Of a DNA stretch of 64,000 nucleotides, positions 9,771 through 21,726 are shown one piece after another. Position numbers and translations under genes: made by a program. The stretch lies in NCBI GenBank assembly GCA_009746045.1, contig RPFO01000253.1, forward strand, positions 5,241,145-5,305,144, written 5' to 3'. A model generated the notes under the pieces. That model was not told the origin of the DNA, did no database searches, and worked only from the letters and a program-made list of their open reading frames with translations. Every line of letters begins with the position of its first letter. Position 1 is the first letter of the stretch. The DNA is from Mesostigma viride (taxonomy: Eukaryota; Streptophyta; Mesostigmatophyceae; Mesostigmatales; Mesostigmataceae).

Positions 9771-10941
9771 CGTCGGCACCTAAGGTACGCAAAGTATTGT
9801 GCCGGAATTACAACTTCGGCACTACATAACTTTTGCTATACTGCACTATATTCAGTGCTGTAAGTTGTGCCGGAAAGCTCACGGCGGGCGCTACCAAGCC
9901 TATTTAATTATCGGCCAGAAAGACGGCAGGCGGGTGCGATTGTTAGGGACGCAACCCTAATACCTCCGTTTACAACATGATGGCCAGACACTACAAATGT
10001 AAACAGGCAGTTGGGCACACAGGGTGAAATTCACCTCTGACACCCCCCTTGCACAATGCCTAAAGTGAAGACACTACGCAGGTAGGGCAAACAGTCTCTC
10101 CCCCCTCAATTCAGGCAAGGGCCTAAAAGCTAGGTAGGGCAGCCAGGTATAAACATACTCTGACACCCCCCTTACATGGCTAGCCCGTCAAAACAGTGCT
10201 ACCAGTGCTATCAGCACGGGGAAGAAAACACATTGCTCGTGGCAAGGGCCACGGCCAAACCATTCCTGGAAAAATGCAGCATACAAGTTGATGTCGTCTT
10301 GGATGCATTGCCGAACTTGGCTCGATGAAGCAGCAAAGAATTCTTGGTCTTGGTGGAGTAGCACTTTGATCGTGCAGGTGGTAATGGCGGCGATACTCGG
10401 TGCAAAAAGTTGCTCCCGGCTTGAACGCCTACTCTCGGTCTGATCCCCTCGTTTTCGCATCAATTTATTGGGCATCTGCGTGGACTATGCACGTCTTATT
10501 AATCCCGTGATGAACGTCCGGTCAACCGACCACATACTCCCCATACTGGCATAGGCCAGTGACAGGTTCCGGCACAAAAATTCGCAGCTCCACGCTGCGT
10601 TGCCCGAAAAAATACCAAAAAATTAGCTTGCGACATCGCCGGCCGCAGGATTTGAACCTGAGCTCATTATGTGGCTCCGGCTTCAACCAACGACGCCTGA
10701 CGACATGTGAATATTCCGGAAATTGTTTTATATAAACTTCCGCGACTCCAGCCGCGACTGGTTCCAGGAAACGCGCCGGCCAGCAGGACTTCAACAAGAC
10801 GCCTGACCAGCAAATATTACGCGACTCACGGCCGCGAACTTCCGAACCATAATAATGCATGAAATACATTACGTCTCTCGCCATTTTCAGGCGGGTCTCG
10901 CTAATTGACGTCCATAGGGTGAATTCTATAATGGCTTTGTG
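9771..10941. other. Interior of element X
   Basis: No gene found. 'gtgccg' and 'cggcac' pairs at about 9790-9875 form small inverted repeats. Two CTCTGACACCCCCCTT motifs lie 123 bp apart near 10035 and 10159. At about 10645-10660 'aggatttgaacct' resembles a reversed tRNA T-loop, and a similar diverged sequence recurs near 10785, but no full tRNA fold is visible. Confidence 0.5.
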
Positions 10942-11283
10942 TCAGAAATTTTCATATAATTCCTTGGTCGTCAAGACTGATTGAGACAATTGATAATCAG
11001 TTTATTCATTGCATATTTAGGTTACGGACTGCCACCGTTTCACCGCCAAAGCCATGGTGCGGTTCCCGGGTGGGGACCATAGCATCCATAGCCACACTGG
11101 GCTCGGACTGCAAGGTAAGTGCAACGTAGGTGCGTCACTTCCTTATCAAGGCACATTGAACCGCACCATGGCTTTGGCGGTGAAACGGTGGCAGTCCGTA
11201 ACCTAAATATGCAATGAATAAACTGATTATCAATTGTCTCAATCAGTCTTGACGACCAAGGAATTATATGAAAATTTCTGACA
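10942..11283. repeat. 342-bp foldback at the right end of X
   Basis: Arm one starts TGTCAGAAATTTTC at 10942. After about 92 bp of spacer, arm two (11159-11283) is its inverse for about 125 bp. Base pairing appears near perfect by eye, so this could form a large hairpin or cruciform. The left 217 bp also match 2778-2994. Confidence 0.8.
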
Positions 11284-11754
11284 GGTATTGGATTAATACG
11301 TCGCACGCAGGAAATAGGAACCTTAACCTGTGGTCTGTTGGTACCGCAGGCTTAGTCCTGGACTTCTAGGTGCAGATGCAATAGTCACTGTGGACTGTGC
11401 TCTGTGGTCACTGCATGTACCTGTATGGCCGACCTACTGTATAGGATCTGGGCGCTGTACAGGTTGTGAATACTGTACCGGGAGTGTTATTACTAAGCAG
11501 GCCTCTTAGGCTGCTCAGGACTAGCAAAGCACAGTGCACAAGTATATAAAGAATAGGCCAGTGCCAATTGGGCAGATCTCTTGCGAGCCCGCCTCACGTG
11601 TGTTGCCTTGACTTGGCAAACTCGTGTACATTGAAGCCTCAAGTGTGTGAGCGCTGTAACATTATCCAATTTTAACAAAGCTCCGTTCCAACCACATTCA
11701 CACATTGCTGCATTGCAACCATATCCTATACATTGCGTTTTAAAAACGTTAACT

Positions 11755-12409
11755 ATTACTCCTTCTTCGAGGACTTAGATGTTCTCAATACTACTCTAGT
11801 TCCTACCACTCTTGGTGTAACCCCTTATGGTGAACTACCGGATGATGAACATTATGCCTACCTCTTTCATACTGCTGTTCGCATGCCTGACCTCCTTTCT
11901 CACGTAGGACTCTCCGTCTCCCGTGTGAGGCCCTTCCTGTGGTCTCTGTGGGGGGGGAGGGGAAAAATAAAATTTCTATACCGCTTAGCCATATAGCGAC
12001 TAGGTCAGGAAAGTCCTATGATAATATAGTCCCTCTAGGACCTCCCCTTCTCTTTGGCAAGGCGGTAGGAGACCTCTTTAAACCTGATATAGATACTTCT
12101 GTAGCGATGCCTACCTCTGATCTCGAACGCCTTATCAGTAGATTTACGGCCACTGAGCCGGAAGCTTTAGCTGCTATTGCCTCCCATCCCCAACAGTTAG
12201 GCAAATACCCCTGTAAATTTGTAGGTGGGTTTTTATATGTGCAGTTGACAGATTCTCCCCCTCAATGGCGCCTTTATGTCCCTCCTATCTGTCGCTCCTC
12301 CTTGCTTTTTGAGTTGCATGATTTAGCTGCTCACCAGGGCGGTAAACGGGTACGGGATCTAGTAACCCGTTCTCACTACTGGCCTTCCCTCTTAAAGGAT
12401 GTAGACTAG
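11755..12409 (+). pseudogene. Gypsy linker and integrase zinc region (element F)
   Basis: The first part (NYYSFFEDLDVLNTTLVPTT...) is an unassigned linker that breaks at a G8 tract near 11950. From 11939 the frame gives the integrase N-terminus with LFELHDLAAHQGGKRVRDLV and YWPSLLKDVD, then a TAG at 12407-12409, then YVRTCQSCQEMK. This is the HHCC zinc-binding region (H...H...C..C) of Ty3/gypsy integrases, interrupted by one stop. Confidence 0.7.
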
Positions 12410-13312
12410 TATGTTAGGACCTGCCAATCTTGTCAGGAAATGAAACCTAACAACGTAGGGCAGATAGCCGAGCCTAGGACCCTTCCTGACCCCATCATGC
12501 CATGGGATTCCCTTATGATGGATTTTGTAGGACCTTTTAGAAAGAATGATAAGGGTAATGCTCAGATCCTTGTGTTTGTAGATCGCTTTACGCGTATGTG
12601 CCATCTCGTGCCTTGTCCCCTGGAACTCACCGCACGCGATTGTGCCCGCCTATACCTCAATAATGTTTATAGATACCATGGTTTGAGTAGGCAGTTTATT
12701 TCTGACAAAGATAAGTTATTTACTTCTGATTTTTGGCAGCAGTTCCTCGCTGCTATCGGTACCCAGGTCACCTTCGGTACTGCCTACCACTCCTCCTCTT
12801 CTCATTTAGTAGAACGTTTGAATAGAGTAGTGGAAGAAGCTCTGCGGCACTATGTGAATAGCTCTGGAAGTGATTGGGAGGATTATCTATGTCTGGTAGA
12901 GTTTTCCCTTAACAATTGTCCTCAGGCCGAGCATGGTTATACGCCCTTCTTCCTAGATACAGGTAGACAACCTCTTACCCCTACCTCTCTCTTAGCCAGT
13001 CCTTTAAGGGACAAGGATGATGTGTCCCGAGATACTGTAGAAGGTGTGCAGGCGTTATTAGATAAGATGAAGAATGCCCACGACAATGCTATTGCAGGGT
13101 ACCATAGGGCGCAGGCCAAGTACCTTGCTAGGTTGCGTGCCTCATTAGATAGGAGAGCACCTGAGATAGAAATAGGAGATTTAGTCTTAGTAGAAGAAGG
13201 CCCTCGTGTTGGCCGATTCGCTCACAAGTTCGAGGCTGAACTTAAAGTGAAACTCAGGCCCGCCTTCTTAGGACCCTTCCGTGTGTTGTCTAGAGTAGGT
13301 AATCTTGTATGA
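12410..13312 (+). pseudogene. Gypsy integrase core (element F)
   Basis: Integrase core with MDFVGPFRK (first Asp), FISDKDKLFTSDFWQQF (second Asp) and SSSHLVERLNRVVEEALRHY (Glu). NNCPQAEHGYTPFFLDTGRQP follows, typical of Ty3/gypsy. The C-terminal part (EIGDLVLVEEGPR ... LRPAFLGPFRVLSRVGNLV) is the GPY/F-like module. It ends by a one-base loss at 13310, where the next frame continues YEIDIPTSWQ. The enzyme would insert the cDNA into host chromatin. Confidence 0.85.
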
Positions 13313-13634
13313 GATAGATATCCCTACCTCTTGGCAAACCCATTGGCGCACCTTTCATAGAAGCCAGCTAAAGCTTTACCACCAAAGCACGTTTGCTGGT
13401 AGAGAGTTAGCCCCTGCCCCATTAGAGCATAATCCTGATACTGGTGAGGTAGAGGACGAGGTAGAGAGTATCGTGGCCCATAGAGACATTAAAAGAGGCC
13501 GTGGTACTCAACGCCAGTATAAGGTTAAATGGATGTATGCTCGTAGCGAGGTAGATAAAGTCTGGTATACGGAGAGTGAGTTAGATGGGTGTAGTCGCCT
13601 TTTGCAGGACTATAAAACCCTGCACAAGCTCTAG
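13305..13634 (+). pseudogene. Gypsy integrase C-terminus with chromodomain (element F)
   Basis: Begins YEIDIPTSWQTHWRTFHRSQLKLYH, the usual integrase tail before a chromodomain. The chromodomain is VESIVAHRDIKRGRGTQRQYKVKWMY ... VDKVWYTESELDGCSRLLQDYK. It has the V..I...R, Y.VKW and W.....L....L..Y pattern of chromodomains, which read histone methyl marks. The stop is at 13632-13634. Confidence 0.85.
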
Positions 13635-14407
13635 TTGTAGACCTTCTCCTCTCTTATGTTATGTCTGCTGTCGACGGGTGGTTGGTTGTCCCCTCCCCTC
13701 CGCAGCCGTCATGTCAGAGCCTACCCTCCGTTGGAGTCCCTGCCGCCTGCCCCTGATCCGAGGCTATATTATGAGGTCCTTCCGGGCCGGTGGGTCTCCA
13801 GGTCCAGCTTCCCTGGTGGCCCAATCCATTCAGCCCTGCAGGCGAGTCATGCTGCTCTGGTTCGGGCCGCCCTCTTCGGGGTCTCCTGGTTTGGACCGGA
13901 CCCACAGGAACCGCAGCAGTTGGTTGTCCATGGTTTCGACGACGCTGGACACTGTCTCCTTGAGTGTGGGTCCCGCTGCCCTGCCCTTGGGCAGATAGAT
14001 GCCATCCTCCAGTGTCCCAGGATTTTCTCCTACCTTTCTACCCCTGTGGGCCGCTCTTGCCTCAGGGATGTTTTCCCGTGGTTTCCGGCAGAGGGCGACG
14101 CTGAGTTAGATGACCATCCCTGTGACCTCCTGCGGGCGGTCGAGTTCATGGAGATTGCGGACCAGTCGGCGGGGGTGTTAGCACATGGCGATCCTTCCCC
14201 TGTGGATGCACCGGTAGAGTCGCAGTACACGCCGGAGTATTCGGCCTCAGTCGCAGCTTCCTCCTCCTCCGTGTCGGCGCCTTCTCCTGTTCCGTCATCA
14301 CCGCGGTCGACCAGGCGCGTGTCGGTGGAGCCGACGCCTACCCCTCCGGGCGTGGATCCAGAGCCTGACCACCTAGCTTGCGGCTACCGTGTCTGCAATG
14401 CAGGCCC

Positions 14408-15111
14408 AGTTAAAGCGCAATGTGTAGGGATAGATAGATTCCAATGCGCGCGGATAGATTCATCATGAGAATGGTTGGAATGGAGCTTGGTTAAAATATA
14501 TAGGCTTACAGCACTCGTGCACGTGAGTGCTTAGACACGAGTTTGCCAAGTCAAGGCAACACACGTGAGACGGGCTCGCAAGAGATCTAACCAGTTGGCA
14601 CTGGCCTATTCTTTATATACTTGTGCACTGTGCTTTGCTAGGCCTGAGCAGCCTCGTAGGCCTGCTCAGTATTAACACCCCCGGTACAGTATTAACAACC
14701 TGTACAGCGTCCAGATCCTATACAGTAGGTCTGCCATACAGGTACATGCAGTGACCACAGTGTACAGTCCACAATGATTATTGCGTCTGCACCCAATAGT
14801 CCAGGACTAAGCCTGCGGTACCAACAGACCACAGGTTAAGGTTCCTATTTCCTGCGTACGACGTATTAATCCAATACCGTCGTAGGTTCAGCACCTAATT
14901 CCTGTCAGCCCAGGAATAACTGTCGACCCCATATGCCGTCGGCACATATTCACGCACGACTTAGAAGAACAGCCGGCTCGCGCTCGCGCGCGACCGGGAA
15001 GTCGGAACACCATAACTTTCTTGATACTTGTCGGAATGAACTCGTTCCGGTGTCGCTGGAATCGCAGAGATATGCCGAATCAGGATCACGCCAATGCGCT
15101 TGGCGTTAACT
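14408..15111 (-). repeat. 3' LTR of element B
   Basis: 704 bp with AGTTAA...TTAACT ends. On the element's strand it follows AAGAAAAGAAAGGATTGG, the same tract as in A. The part 14961-15146 also contains the palindromic GC patch 'ggctcgcgctcgcgcgcg'. Confidence 0.9.
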
Positions 15112-15859
15112 CCAATCCTTTCTTTTCTTGAGCTGTAGCAGCTCACACAAGTCTACATACAAACACACACAATGGGTACTGGACATCCTCCCCGACTACA
15201 AGTCACAACCCACTGGGCATGACAGTCAGCTTGGATTCCTTATTATATGTACATAGCACCCATACTGGTTCAGGAGCACAAACAAATTACAATGAGTCCC
15301 TATCCCTTCCTGGGAGGCTCGTTGTGTTACCCATGTACAAGAGGTTGGCCAACTGTGGCAGCCCATAGGTGTTCAGTGAAGAACTTGAGAAGTATGTACA
15401 ACCTTCAGGACCTTAGGCGAAACCCCACAGATCACCCACAACAGCTCATCAGAAAACATTGCTGACCCCCAGACGGGAGTCGGCGCCGGTAAGCTGCCCC
15501 TTATCGAACCAGAAACAACATCTACGCGAAGCACATGCAAACCCACAAGCTCCTATACTCACTCCAACCGTGGAAAATCAGGGGACCTGTCGCCACCTCA
15601 CCAGCATGGTGGATGGGTCAGCCAGTCCGTGAAACTCCGCCTTAAGACGGCACCAGGGAATCGAACCCCGCCCACAAACCACAGATCTGGGGAAACCTCA
15701 GACTGAGATGAAAACCCCAGATAGACATCTCTCCATCAGAGACAATGTCAGACATTCCCACACCAGAGACATGTCTCACCCCTCAAGGTGTGCTCAGGAT
15801 TATGTACAATCAAGCTCCCAGCCTGATATCCAGAGACTTAAGCACCCAGTTCTCAGCTT

Positions 15860-16600
15860 TTAGACAGATAGACCGACTTGACAGTCAGCGTTCATGAGCT
15901 TCCTCAGTACATTGTACTGGGCTGGGGCCTTGTGTGGCAGCTTGGTCAATGCATCAGCAGGGTTCTCCTCGCCAGGGATATGCTTCAAGTCAACCAAACT
16001 GGCCAACTCCTTCAGCAACAAATAATCCAGGTCCCGGCTTCTGGCCAGCTGCTTGTGAACAAACTGGACCATACCCATGCTGTCTGTTAGCAACAACGTC
16101 TCCATCTGCAAGGACCAAGGGGTAACTGAAGCCAGCTCCAGCATTAACTCCTTTATGTACAAGCTGGACTGGATCCCCTCACATATGGCCCTGCATTCTG
16201 CCACATCTGAACTGATACAGACCCTCTTCTGCAATCTGCTGTACCAGCTGAACAAACTTGCCCTGCTCTGATAGAAAGCAAACAGAGCAGCAGATCTCCC
16301 CCTGACCTTGGTAACCTGGCGAGCATCCATGGAACTGTCAACAAAGATCTCCAAGGTGTTAGGCTGGGCAAAGTCAATCCCAGACAAAATCAGATCAGGG
16401 GTACTCTCCACCAACTGGGCTATGACGATCGAGGCTTCTCATCCTTAGCACCTCATCCGGCATTCTGCTGTGCATCATCAATGATAGGGCCCACAGGTGG
16501 CAGCTAACAAACCACGCCCACATGCCTCTCAACTTGGGACATGTCGTGATAAGCACTAACATCTCTAGTGGCAAGGACCAAGGGATACATATCTGAAGCA
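15860..16600 (-). pseudogene. RT tail and RNase H of element B
   Basis: The 184-residue frame 15860-16414 has IFVDSSMDARQVTKVRGR (Asp), SSDVAECRAICEG (Glu), LLTDSMGMVQF (Asp) and IPGEENPADALTKLPHK. It keeps the Glu that element A has lost. The RT tail continues upstream to about 16600 with frame changes (RMPDEVL, RSLDR). It is the best preserved gene part of B. Confidence 0.75.
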
Positions 16601-19600
16601 AATCCAGCAAACAACGTAATGTATTCTTAGGCTAGATTGTCCAGATCCCCTCTCGTAGGTCCTTCAGCCTGCCACATATGCCCTTATCCAGAGCACAGAT
16701 CAACCCTCACATACAAACTGTACATGTCAGGCTGAAACTCATTCAGGAACAACCATACTGATAACCATGAAGCAACCATCATTGCAGGGTACACATAAGC
16801 ATCAGATGATAGAGGCACTGAGAAGAAAACCCCACCCAGGCTGAATAAGGCACCACACCGTGGAGCCAACCTTGGGCTACCTCGTGCACAGATCCATATC
16901 ACATCTGACAGTGTAACACCCCAGGTCAAACATCAGTAAGGTTTTTCAGTCCCTGAAACATGTCCTCAGACCAGCCAACTCCCATATCACCCTGGGAGAA
17001 ACCAAATCCTAGGTTTTACAGCAAAACAGTCGTGGACAGAGTAAATCATCCCAAGACCAGCCAACTCCATAATGAGGAGACAACCAAACTATATGGTTTC
17101 ACAGCATCACATCTGGGATCAATCATAACTTCCAGGCCAGCCAACTCCAAACTAGGAGGAAACCAAATCCTATGGTTTTACAGCAACACACCTGGGAACC
17201 ATCACAACTTCCATATGCTGATTGTCATACAGCAATCAATCTGAACATGCACAGGCCAGGGACAGGGTCAACTGGAATCACACATCCATCATCAGCAACT
17301 CACGTATGCAGATGCTGATCTGTATATACCCTCCACAGTCGGCCTTCAGCATTCAGCAGGTTTCAGATTGCTCTTGAAGCATCCTCTGCAGGCTCCATAG
17401 TCCCGGACCTTGTAGACTGGAAATTTTCTTCAGGAAGCTTGTGCCAACCCTTCAAACATAATCTGGTTTCTTCTCCATCTGGTAGCCAACTTTAAACATG
17501 CTGCACTGTTCCAACATTTTCTTTCTTTTTGAGGACATAATAATTCCCCAAAGCAGCATGGTTGCTACAAGAAACCATATATGTAAGCAACTGCCAAAAC
17601 GGGAGACAAATATAAATCTGGCACTCAGCCATGTATGTATCCCCTGGCAACACTCAGGTAGTTACCTCCTGCCACTCTGACAGCCTGAACTCAACAGGAA
17701 AATCTGGATCCACTTGACAATATTGTTAGCCCCCTCAGGACACTGGTCTGCATCTCTGGAAACTGGAATCTCTGGAACTCTGGAACTCTTGAATTCTGGA
17801 AATCTGGATTTCTGGATTTCTGGTTCATCACCTTCAAGCTCGACAGGTATCACTGGGCAGCTGAAGCTGACAGCATCTCAGGTTCACTTGCAGACACAGA
17901 ACTCTGGACCCAGCAACACTCCAACGTACCACATTGGAGAATCCAGGATTAGGAACCCCCTTGCAACAGACCCTGCAGGTCTTGTACATAGTATGGGGGA
18001 ACACTATTATGGATAAACTGTAAATACAGGAGTGATATTGCAGAATATACCATGAACACTGCTTGGATGAGGAGCAATGCTGCCAACGGCTATATTTTCT
18101 GGCAACCTGCCAGTGCATATCGGGTATCATCAGTTTTCCATTAACACTGGAAAGTTAGGGTTTATTAACCAACTGTTAATTTTCCCCTAAGGCATGTTGA
18201 GGCCCTTTCCACGTGTGTCCCAACACAAAGCTAGACACCCAGGGGCAACTTGGCTCACCGACCAGCAGTTCTCCTGTATGCTGACCAAGATCCCATGTCA
18301 GAGACCTGAGCATTGGTATCCACTTTAATGTTAGCAGCCTCAGGACGTAGCACCTGGATGAGCATGCTAGCCATCTTGGCACCGTCTTGTGCTTTGCCTA
18401 GCCAAGACCACAACATTAAAATCTCTCTGGGAATCCTCCCAACGCAGTTATAGGCGCACACCCGATCAGGCCTGGTGTTTGGCCGATCAATCCAGGGGTG
18501 CAGCCTGCCTGTCTGCTTGCCCAACCACCGTATATGAAGGTACCCCAGGGGCCTGGCCAGGGTCACCCTGGGGCCTCGATACAGCTGTAGCAAACTGATC
18601 CTCTGCATTACACCTGCAGCTGGCAAAGCTCAGGTACCCAGGTATAACTGACTCCCATCAGCTTACCTGTCCTTGAATGGCTGATCACAGAACAGGCATA
18701 TTATTGCTAAGGTGATGTTTCCAAAACCACTCAAAGCATTTATGGCCAACTGGTTTCCACCTGGCTCACCACGCCAAGCCCAGCTGCCTAAACCTTGAAA
18801 ATCAGATGCAAATGCTTGACTTCAGATTGTTGGCACAAATCAAAACATCAAACCGAACACTTGTTAGACCCTTCCCACACTTCAATCCAGAAGAGGTACT
18901 TCCTGGGTCTCGATCACTAATTACACACCAGCACATGGTGGTAACGGCCAACCGCGAGGCCCTTATCCACACCCTTATACAACTGTAATAAGGGTGCCCT
19001 TCCCTGTCATGAACTAGACCAGGGGCATTCTGCACAATGCTGTGAGTTGCCCACCCTCACACATCAATACAGAGATCACATGGGAGCTCAACCTGACCCT
19101 GTGCAAACAGGCCAGTCACCAACAACCGTCAAATTATTGCAGTAATTTTGGAAACACATTCAGCATCTGATCCCCCAGTGTGTTCATGCTTCAAGGAATA
19201 GCAACACCATGCTAGACCGAGCCTGGGGCTGTCCCTCACATATCCCTTAACAGGAATGATGTACTCAACACCCGCTCGGGGACACACTCAACATACAAGC
19301 GGTGGAGAAAACGGCATGTTACTTGGCCCTCAAGCCCCTTCACACGCAGAACAGCACAACTGTGCTTCGGCTACTGCATACATGACCCAGAAACAGCACG
19401 TCTTCAGCGAGACCTCCGGCTATGGGAACCCTTCAGCTCTCGCCTTATACGCTATCTGGCTACCCCCGACCAACAAAACCATCCCTGCCTGCCAGTCGCT
19501 GACTCAGGAAATGCTGACCTTGTAGGAGCTGCCTGCCAGTCACGTACACGCGCGCCAACTAATGATGGACGCACCATCCATTAATTCCTTGCAAACTCCA

Positions 19601-21028
19601 CGAGTTCTGCAATCACGGCCTCAATGCCATGATTCTCATAGCGCCATACCACATATAGCAGTGGAATGCTGAGAGCAAATATGCAATTAACTGCAACCTG
19701 CAGCCATCATTTGCCATCGCTCTACATACTCTAGATCTGCCGCCTGCGACATACCCGGTCGCTCGCGACATACCCAGTCGCCTGCGGCACACCCAGTCGC
19801 TCGCGACATACCCAGTCGCCTGCGACTCGCGCCAGCATACTCGCGTCTCGCCAGGTCGCCTGTGACATTCTAGTCGCCCCGCGATACTTCGCCTGGCCAT
19901 CCGCTCTTCTTGCTGCCGTCTCTCGCCGCAGTCGATGCCCGACGTCCTCGCGTCGCAGCAATGCAATCATCACGTCGCGCAGCACTGCCATTATTAATTA
20001 CAACAACACCGCCGACCTTGCCGCTTGTCGACACCGTCACCCGCGACTCGGAAAATTAACCAGGAACAACTTCTCCTCGCTGCTCCCCAGATGCCGACGC
20101 TCTCTCGTCGCAGTCGACACAACTTCACCCTCTAGCTGCCGACACGCCCACACCAGCGCCGTTCACAATCGCTCATCAAGCGGTATAAAGAGAACTCGAC
20201 AGCAATCTGCAGCTTTGCAATATAAATCTGGAAAGATTGACGATGGATAACTCCACACCGCACAAACTGCAACCTTGCAGATGACGCCTCGCGTAGCTCC
20301 TCGAGCTCGCGACCAGCACAGCTCGCAGCTATGTCGACTACATGCGCGAAAACTCGCCAGCATACTCGACAGTCAACACCAGCCGAGCTTGTCGTAGCCA
20401 ACACTGCAGCAACATGCTTGACCGCCACCCATGGCAGCGAAACGCCTTCGCTTGACGACAAATCTCGAACGCTTGAAACTCGTAGCTTCACTCAGCTGCA
20501 AAGCATAGCCATGCCGCAAACCGGAACGCAACCAATGATCTCGACTCGACGATCCATGCCGAACCGCATGCGCAGTTGACTCTTGATAAGTCTGGATAAC
20601 TCGATCCATTAAAACCCAGCAACCCACAAGGATCACTAAAAGCCGATTCCGCAACATCTTGTCATCAGGAAATGCGAAACAGCCAGGAGCGCTCGTCAAC
20701 ACGTAGCAGGCCAGCAACGAAACTCATTCGTCGCCAATAACGTGCCCGCAATCTGGATAGCTCAGGAAACCTTCACGCAGCCAATCCAGCTAGTCCTGGC
20801 GTACAAACGCCCACCAACAACCTCCAAGATAAACTTAGCCTCGGCCGTCGTTGGGAACTCAACCATTTCCGGAACGCATCATAAACCGATAATCTGGTAC
20901 CGCGCCCTTCTATGATCCGCTAGTCTCGATTCCGCGAGTATCCGCAGCAGTCCAGCGCAGGATTAAACTCGACGATTAAGCCCAGGCAGTAAACCGCCTT
21001 GATGGAACCGGAACATCGTTGTAATTTG
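16601..21028 (-). pseudogene. Decayed gag-integrase-protease-RT region of element B
   Basis: No long frame. On the minus strand near 18330-18290 the frame reads NIKVDTNAQVSDMGS, equal to the DTQAQVS protease site of C, D and E but with Asn. About 100 bp downstream in another frame LLVGEPSCPWVSSFVLGH matches their LLGEPFVSYPGV. This puts the protease-like module upstream of the RT/RNase H region, as in C, D and E. Three diverged tandem units of about 90 bp ('ccagccaactcc ... aaccaaa ... tttacagca') lie at 16970-17215. A TCTGGAA-rich array lies at 17755-17825, and 'cgacatacccagtcgc' units of about 20 bp at 19740-19830. The gag part is not recognisable. Confidence 0.55.
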
Positions 21029-21726
21029 AGTTAAAGCGCAATGTGTAGGGATAGATAGATTCCAATGCGCGCGGATAGATTCATCATGAGAATGGTTGGA
21101 ATGGAGCTTGGTTAAAATATAGGCTTACAGCACTCGTGCACGTGAGTGCTTAGACACGAGTTTGCCAAGTCAAGGCAACACACGTGAGACGGGCTCGCAA
21201 GAGATCTAACCAGTTGGCACTGGCCTATTCTTTATATACTTGTGCACTGTGCTTTGCTAGGCCTGAGCAGCCTCGTAGGCCTGCTCAGTATTAACACCCC
21301 CGGTACAGTATTAACAACCTGTACAGCGTCCAGATCCTATACAGTAGGTCTGCCATACAGGCACAGTGACCACAGTGTACAGTCCACAATGATTATTGCG
21401 TCTGCACCCAATAGTCCAGGACTAAGCCTGCGGTACCAACAGACCACAGGTTAAGGTTCCTATTTCCTGCGTACGACGTATTAATCCAATACCGTCGTAG
21501 GTTCAGCACCTAATTCCTGTCAGCCCAGGAATAACTGTCGACCCCATATGCCGTCGGCACATATTCACGCACGACTTAGAAGAACAGCCGGCTCGCGCTC
21601 GCGCGCGACCGGGAAGTCGGAACACCATAACTTTCTTGATACTTGTCGGAATGAACTCGTTCCGGTGTCGCTGGAATCGCAGAGATATGCCGAATCAGGA
21701 TCACGCCAATGCGCTTGGCGTTAACT
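21029..21726 (-). repeat. 5' LTR of element B
   Basis: 698 bp, near identical to 14408-15111. On the minus strand it is followed by CAAATTACAACGATGTTCC, with no TGG-type primer site. Confidence 0.9.

Larger units (their letters stand above)
2778..11283. mobile_element. Element X: TGTCAG...CTGACA insertion with 5-bp TSD, class uncertain
   Basis: X starts TGTCAGAAATTTTC at 2778 and ends with the inverse at 11283; GGTAT flanks both sides (2773-2777, 11284-11288). Without the nested element E and its extra TSD copy, X is about 1.9 kb. Terminal inverted repeats are about 125 bp. The right end repeats the left end in direct orientation (10942-11158) before the inverted arm (11159-11283), which makes a foldback of 342 bp. 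TG...CA ends with a 5-bp TSD fit a solo LTR; long inverted arms fit a foldback DNA element. Two copies of a motif CTCTGACACCCCCCTT (near 10035-10050 and 10159-10173) look like reversed polypurine-plus-LTR junctions. No coding capacity seen. Confidence 0.6.
1124..11754 (+). mobile_element. Element A: 3' end of a copia-like element (AGTT lineage), LTR split by X and E
   Basis: A keeps the end of RT plus RNase H (1136-1792), a 3' untranslated part (1793-2539) and a 3' LTR (2540-2777 continued at 11289-11754). It is homologous to the inverted element B throughout, and homology starts near 1124 at 'gagaggcatgtgggc'. Everything 5' of that point (gag, integrase, most of RT) is missing. The tract AAGAAAAGAAAGGATTGG directly before the LTR is the same as in B and is a likely second-strand primer. 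Because the 5' end is lost, no target duplication can be tested. Confidence 0.8.
2540..11754 (+). repeat. LTR of element A (704 bp after removing the nested insertion)
   Basis: Two blocks, 2540-2777 and 11289-11754, add up to 704 bp. They match, in inverse orientation, the complete LTR at 14408-15111 (also 704 bp). The LTR starts AGTTAACGCC and ends TTAACT. It is interrupted at GGTAT, which is repeated at 2773-2777 and 11284-11288 as the target duplication of element X. The right end (11680-11754) is more diverged from B's LTRs than they are from each other, so A is the older copy. Confidence 0.8.
14408..21726 (-). mobile_element. Element B: full-length copia-like element (AGTT lineage) inside the gypsy 3' ORF
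   Basis: LTRs at 14408-15111 (704 bp) and 21029-21726 (698 bp) differ mainly by a 2-bp and a 4-bp indel. They start AGTTAA and end TTAACT. The 5-bp duplication GGCCC lies at 14403-14407 and 21727-21731, in a gypsy reading region that is continuous across the site. Total 7319 bp. On the minus strand only RNase H (15860-16414) is well preserved. A protease-like remnant lies near 18.2-18.35 kb, and the rest is decayed. Confidence 0.9.

Noticed and set aside
10620-10740. tRNA-like T-loop (reversed aggttcaaatcct)
   Set aside because: No acceptor pairing and the anticodon loop does not have U33. Probably a degenerate tRNA-derived piece or chance.
19740-19830. Possible CRISPR-like array of cgacatacccagtcgc units
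   Set aside because: Direct tandem of about 20-bp units without unique spacers, in eukaryotic transposon DNA.
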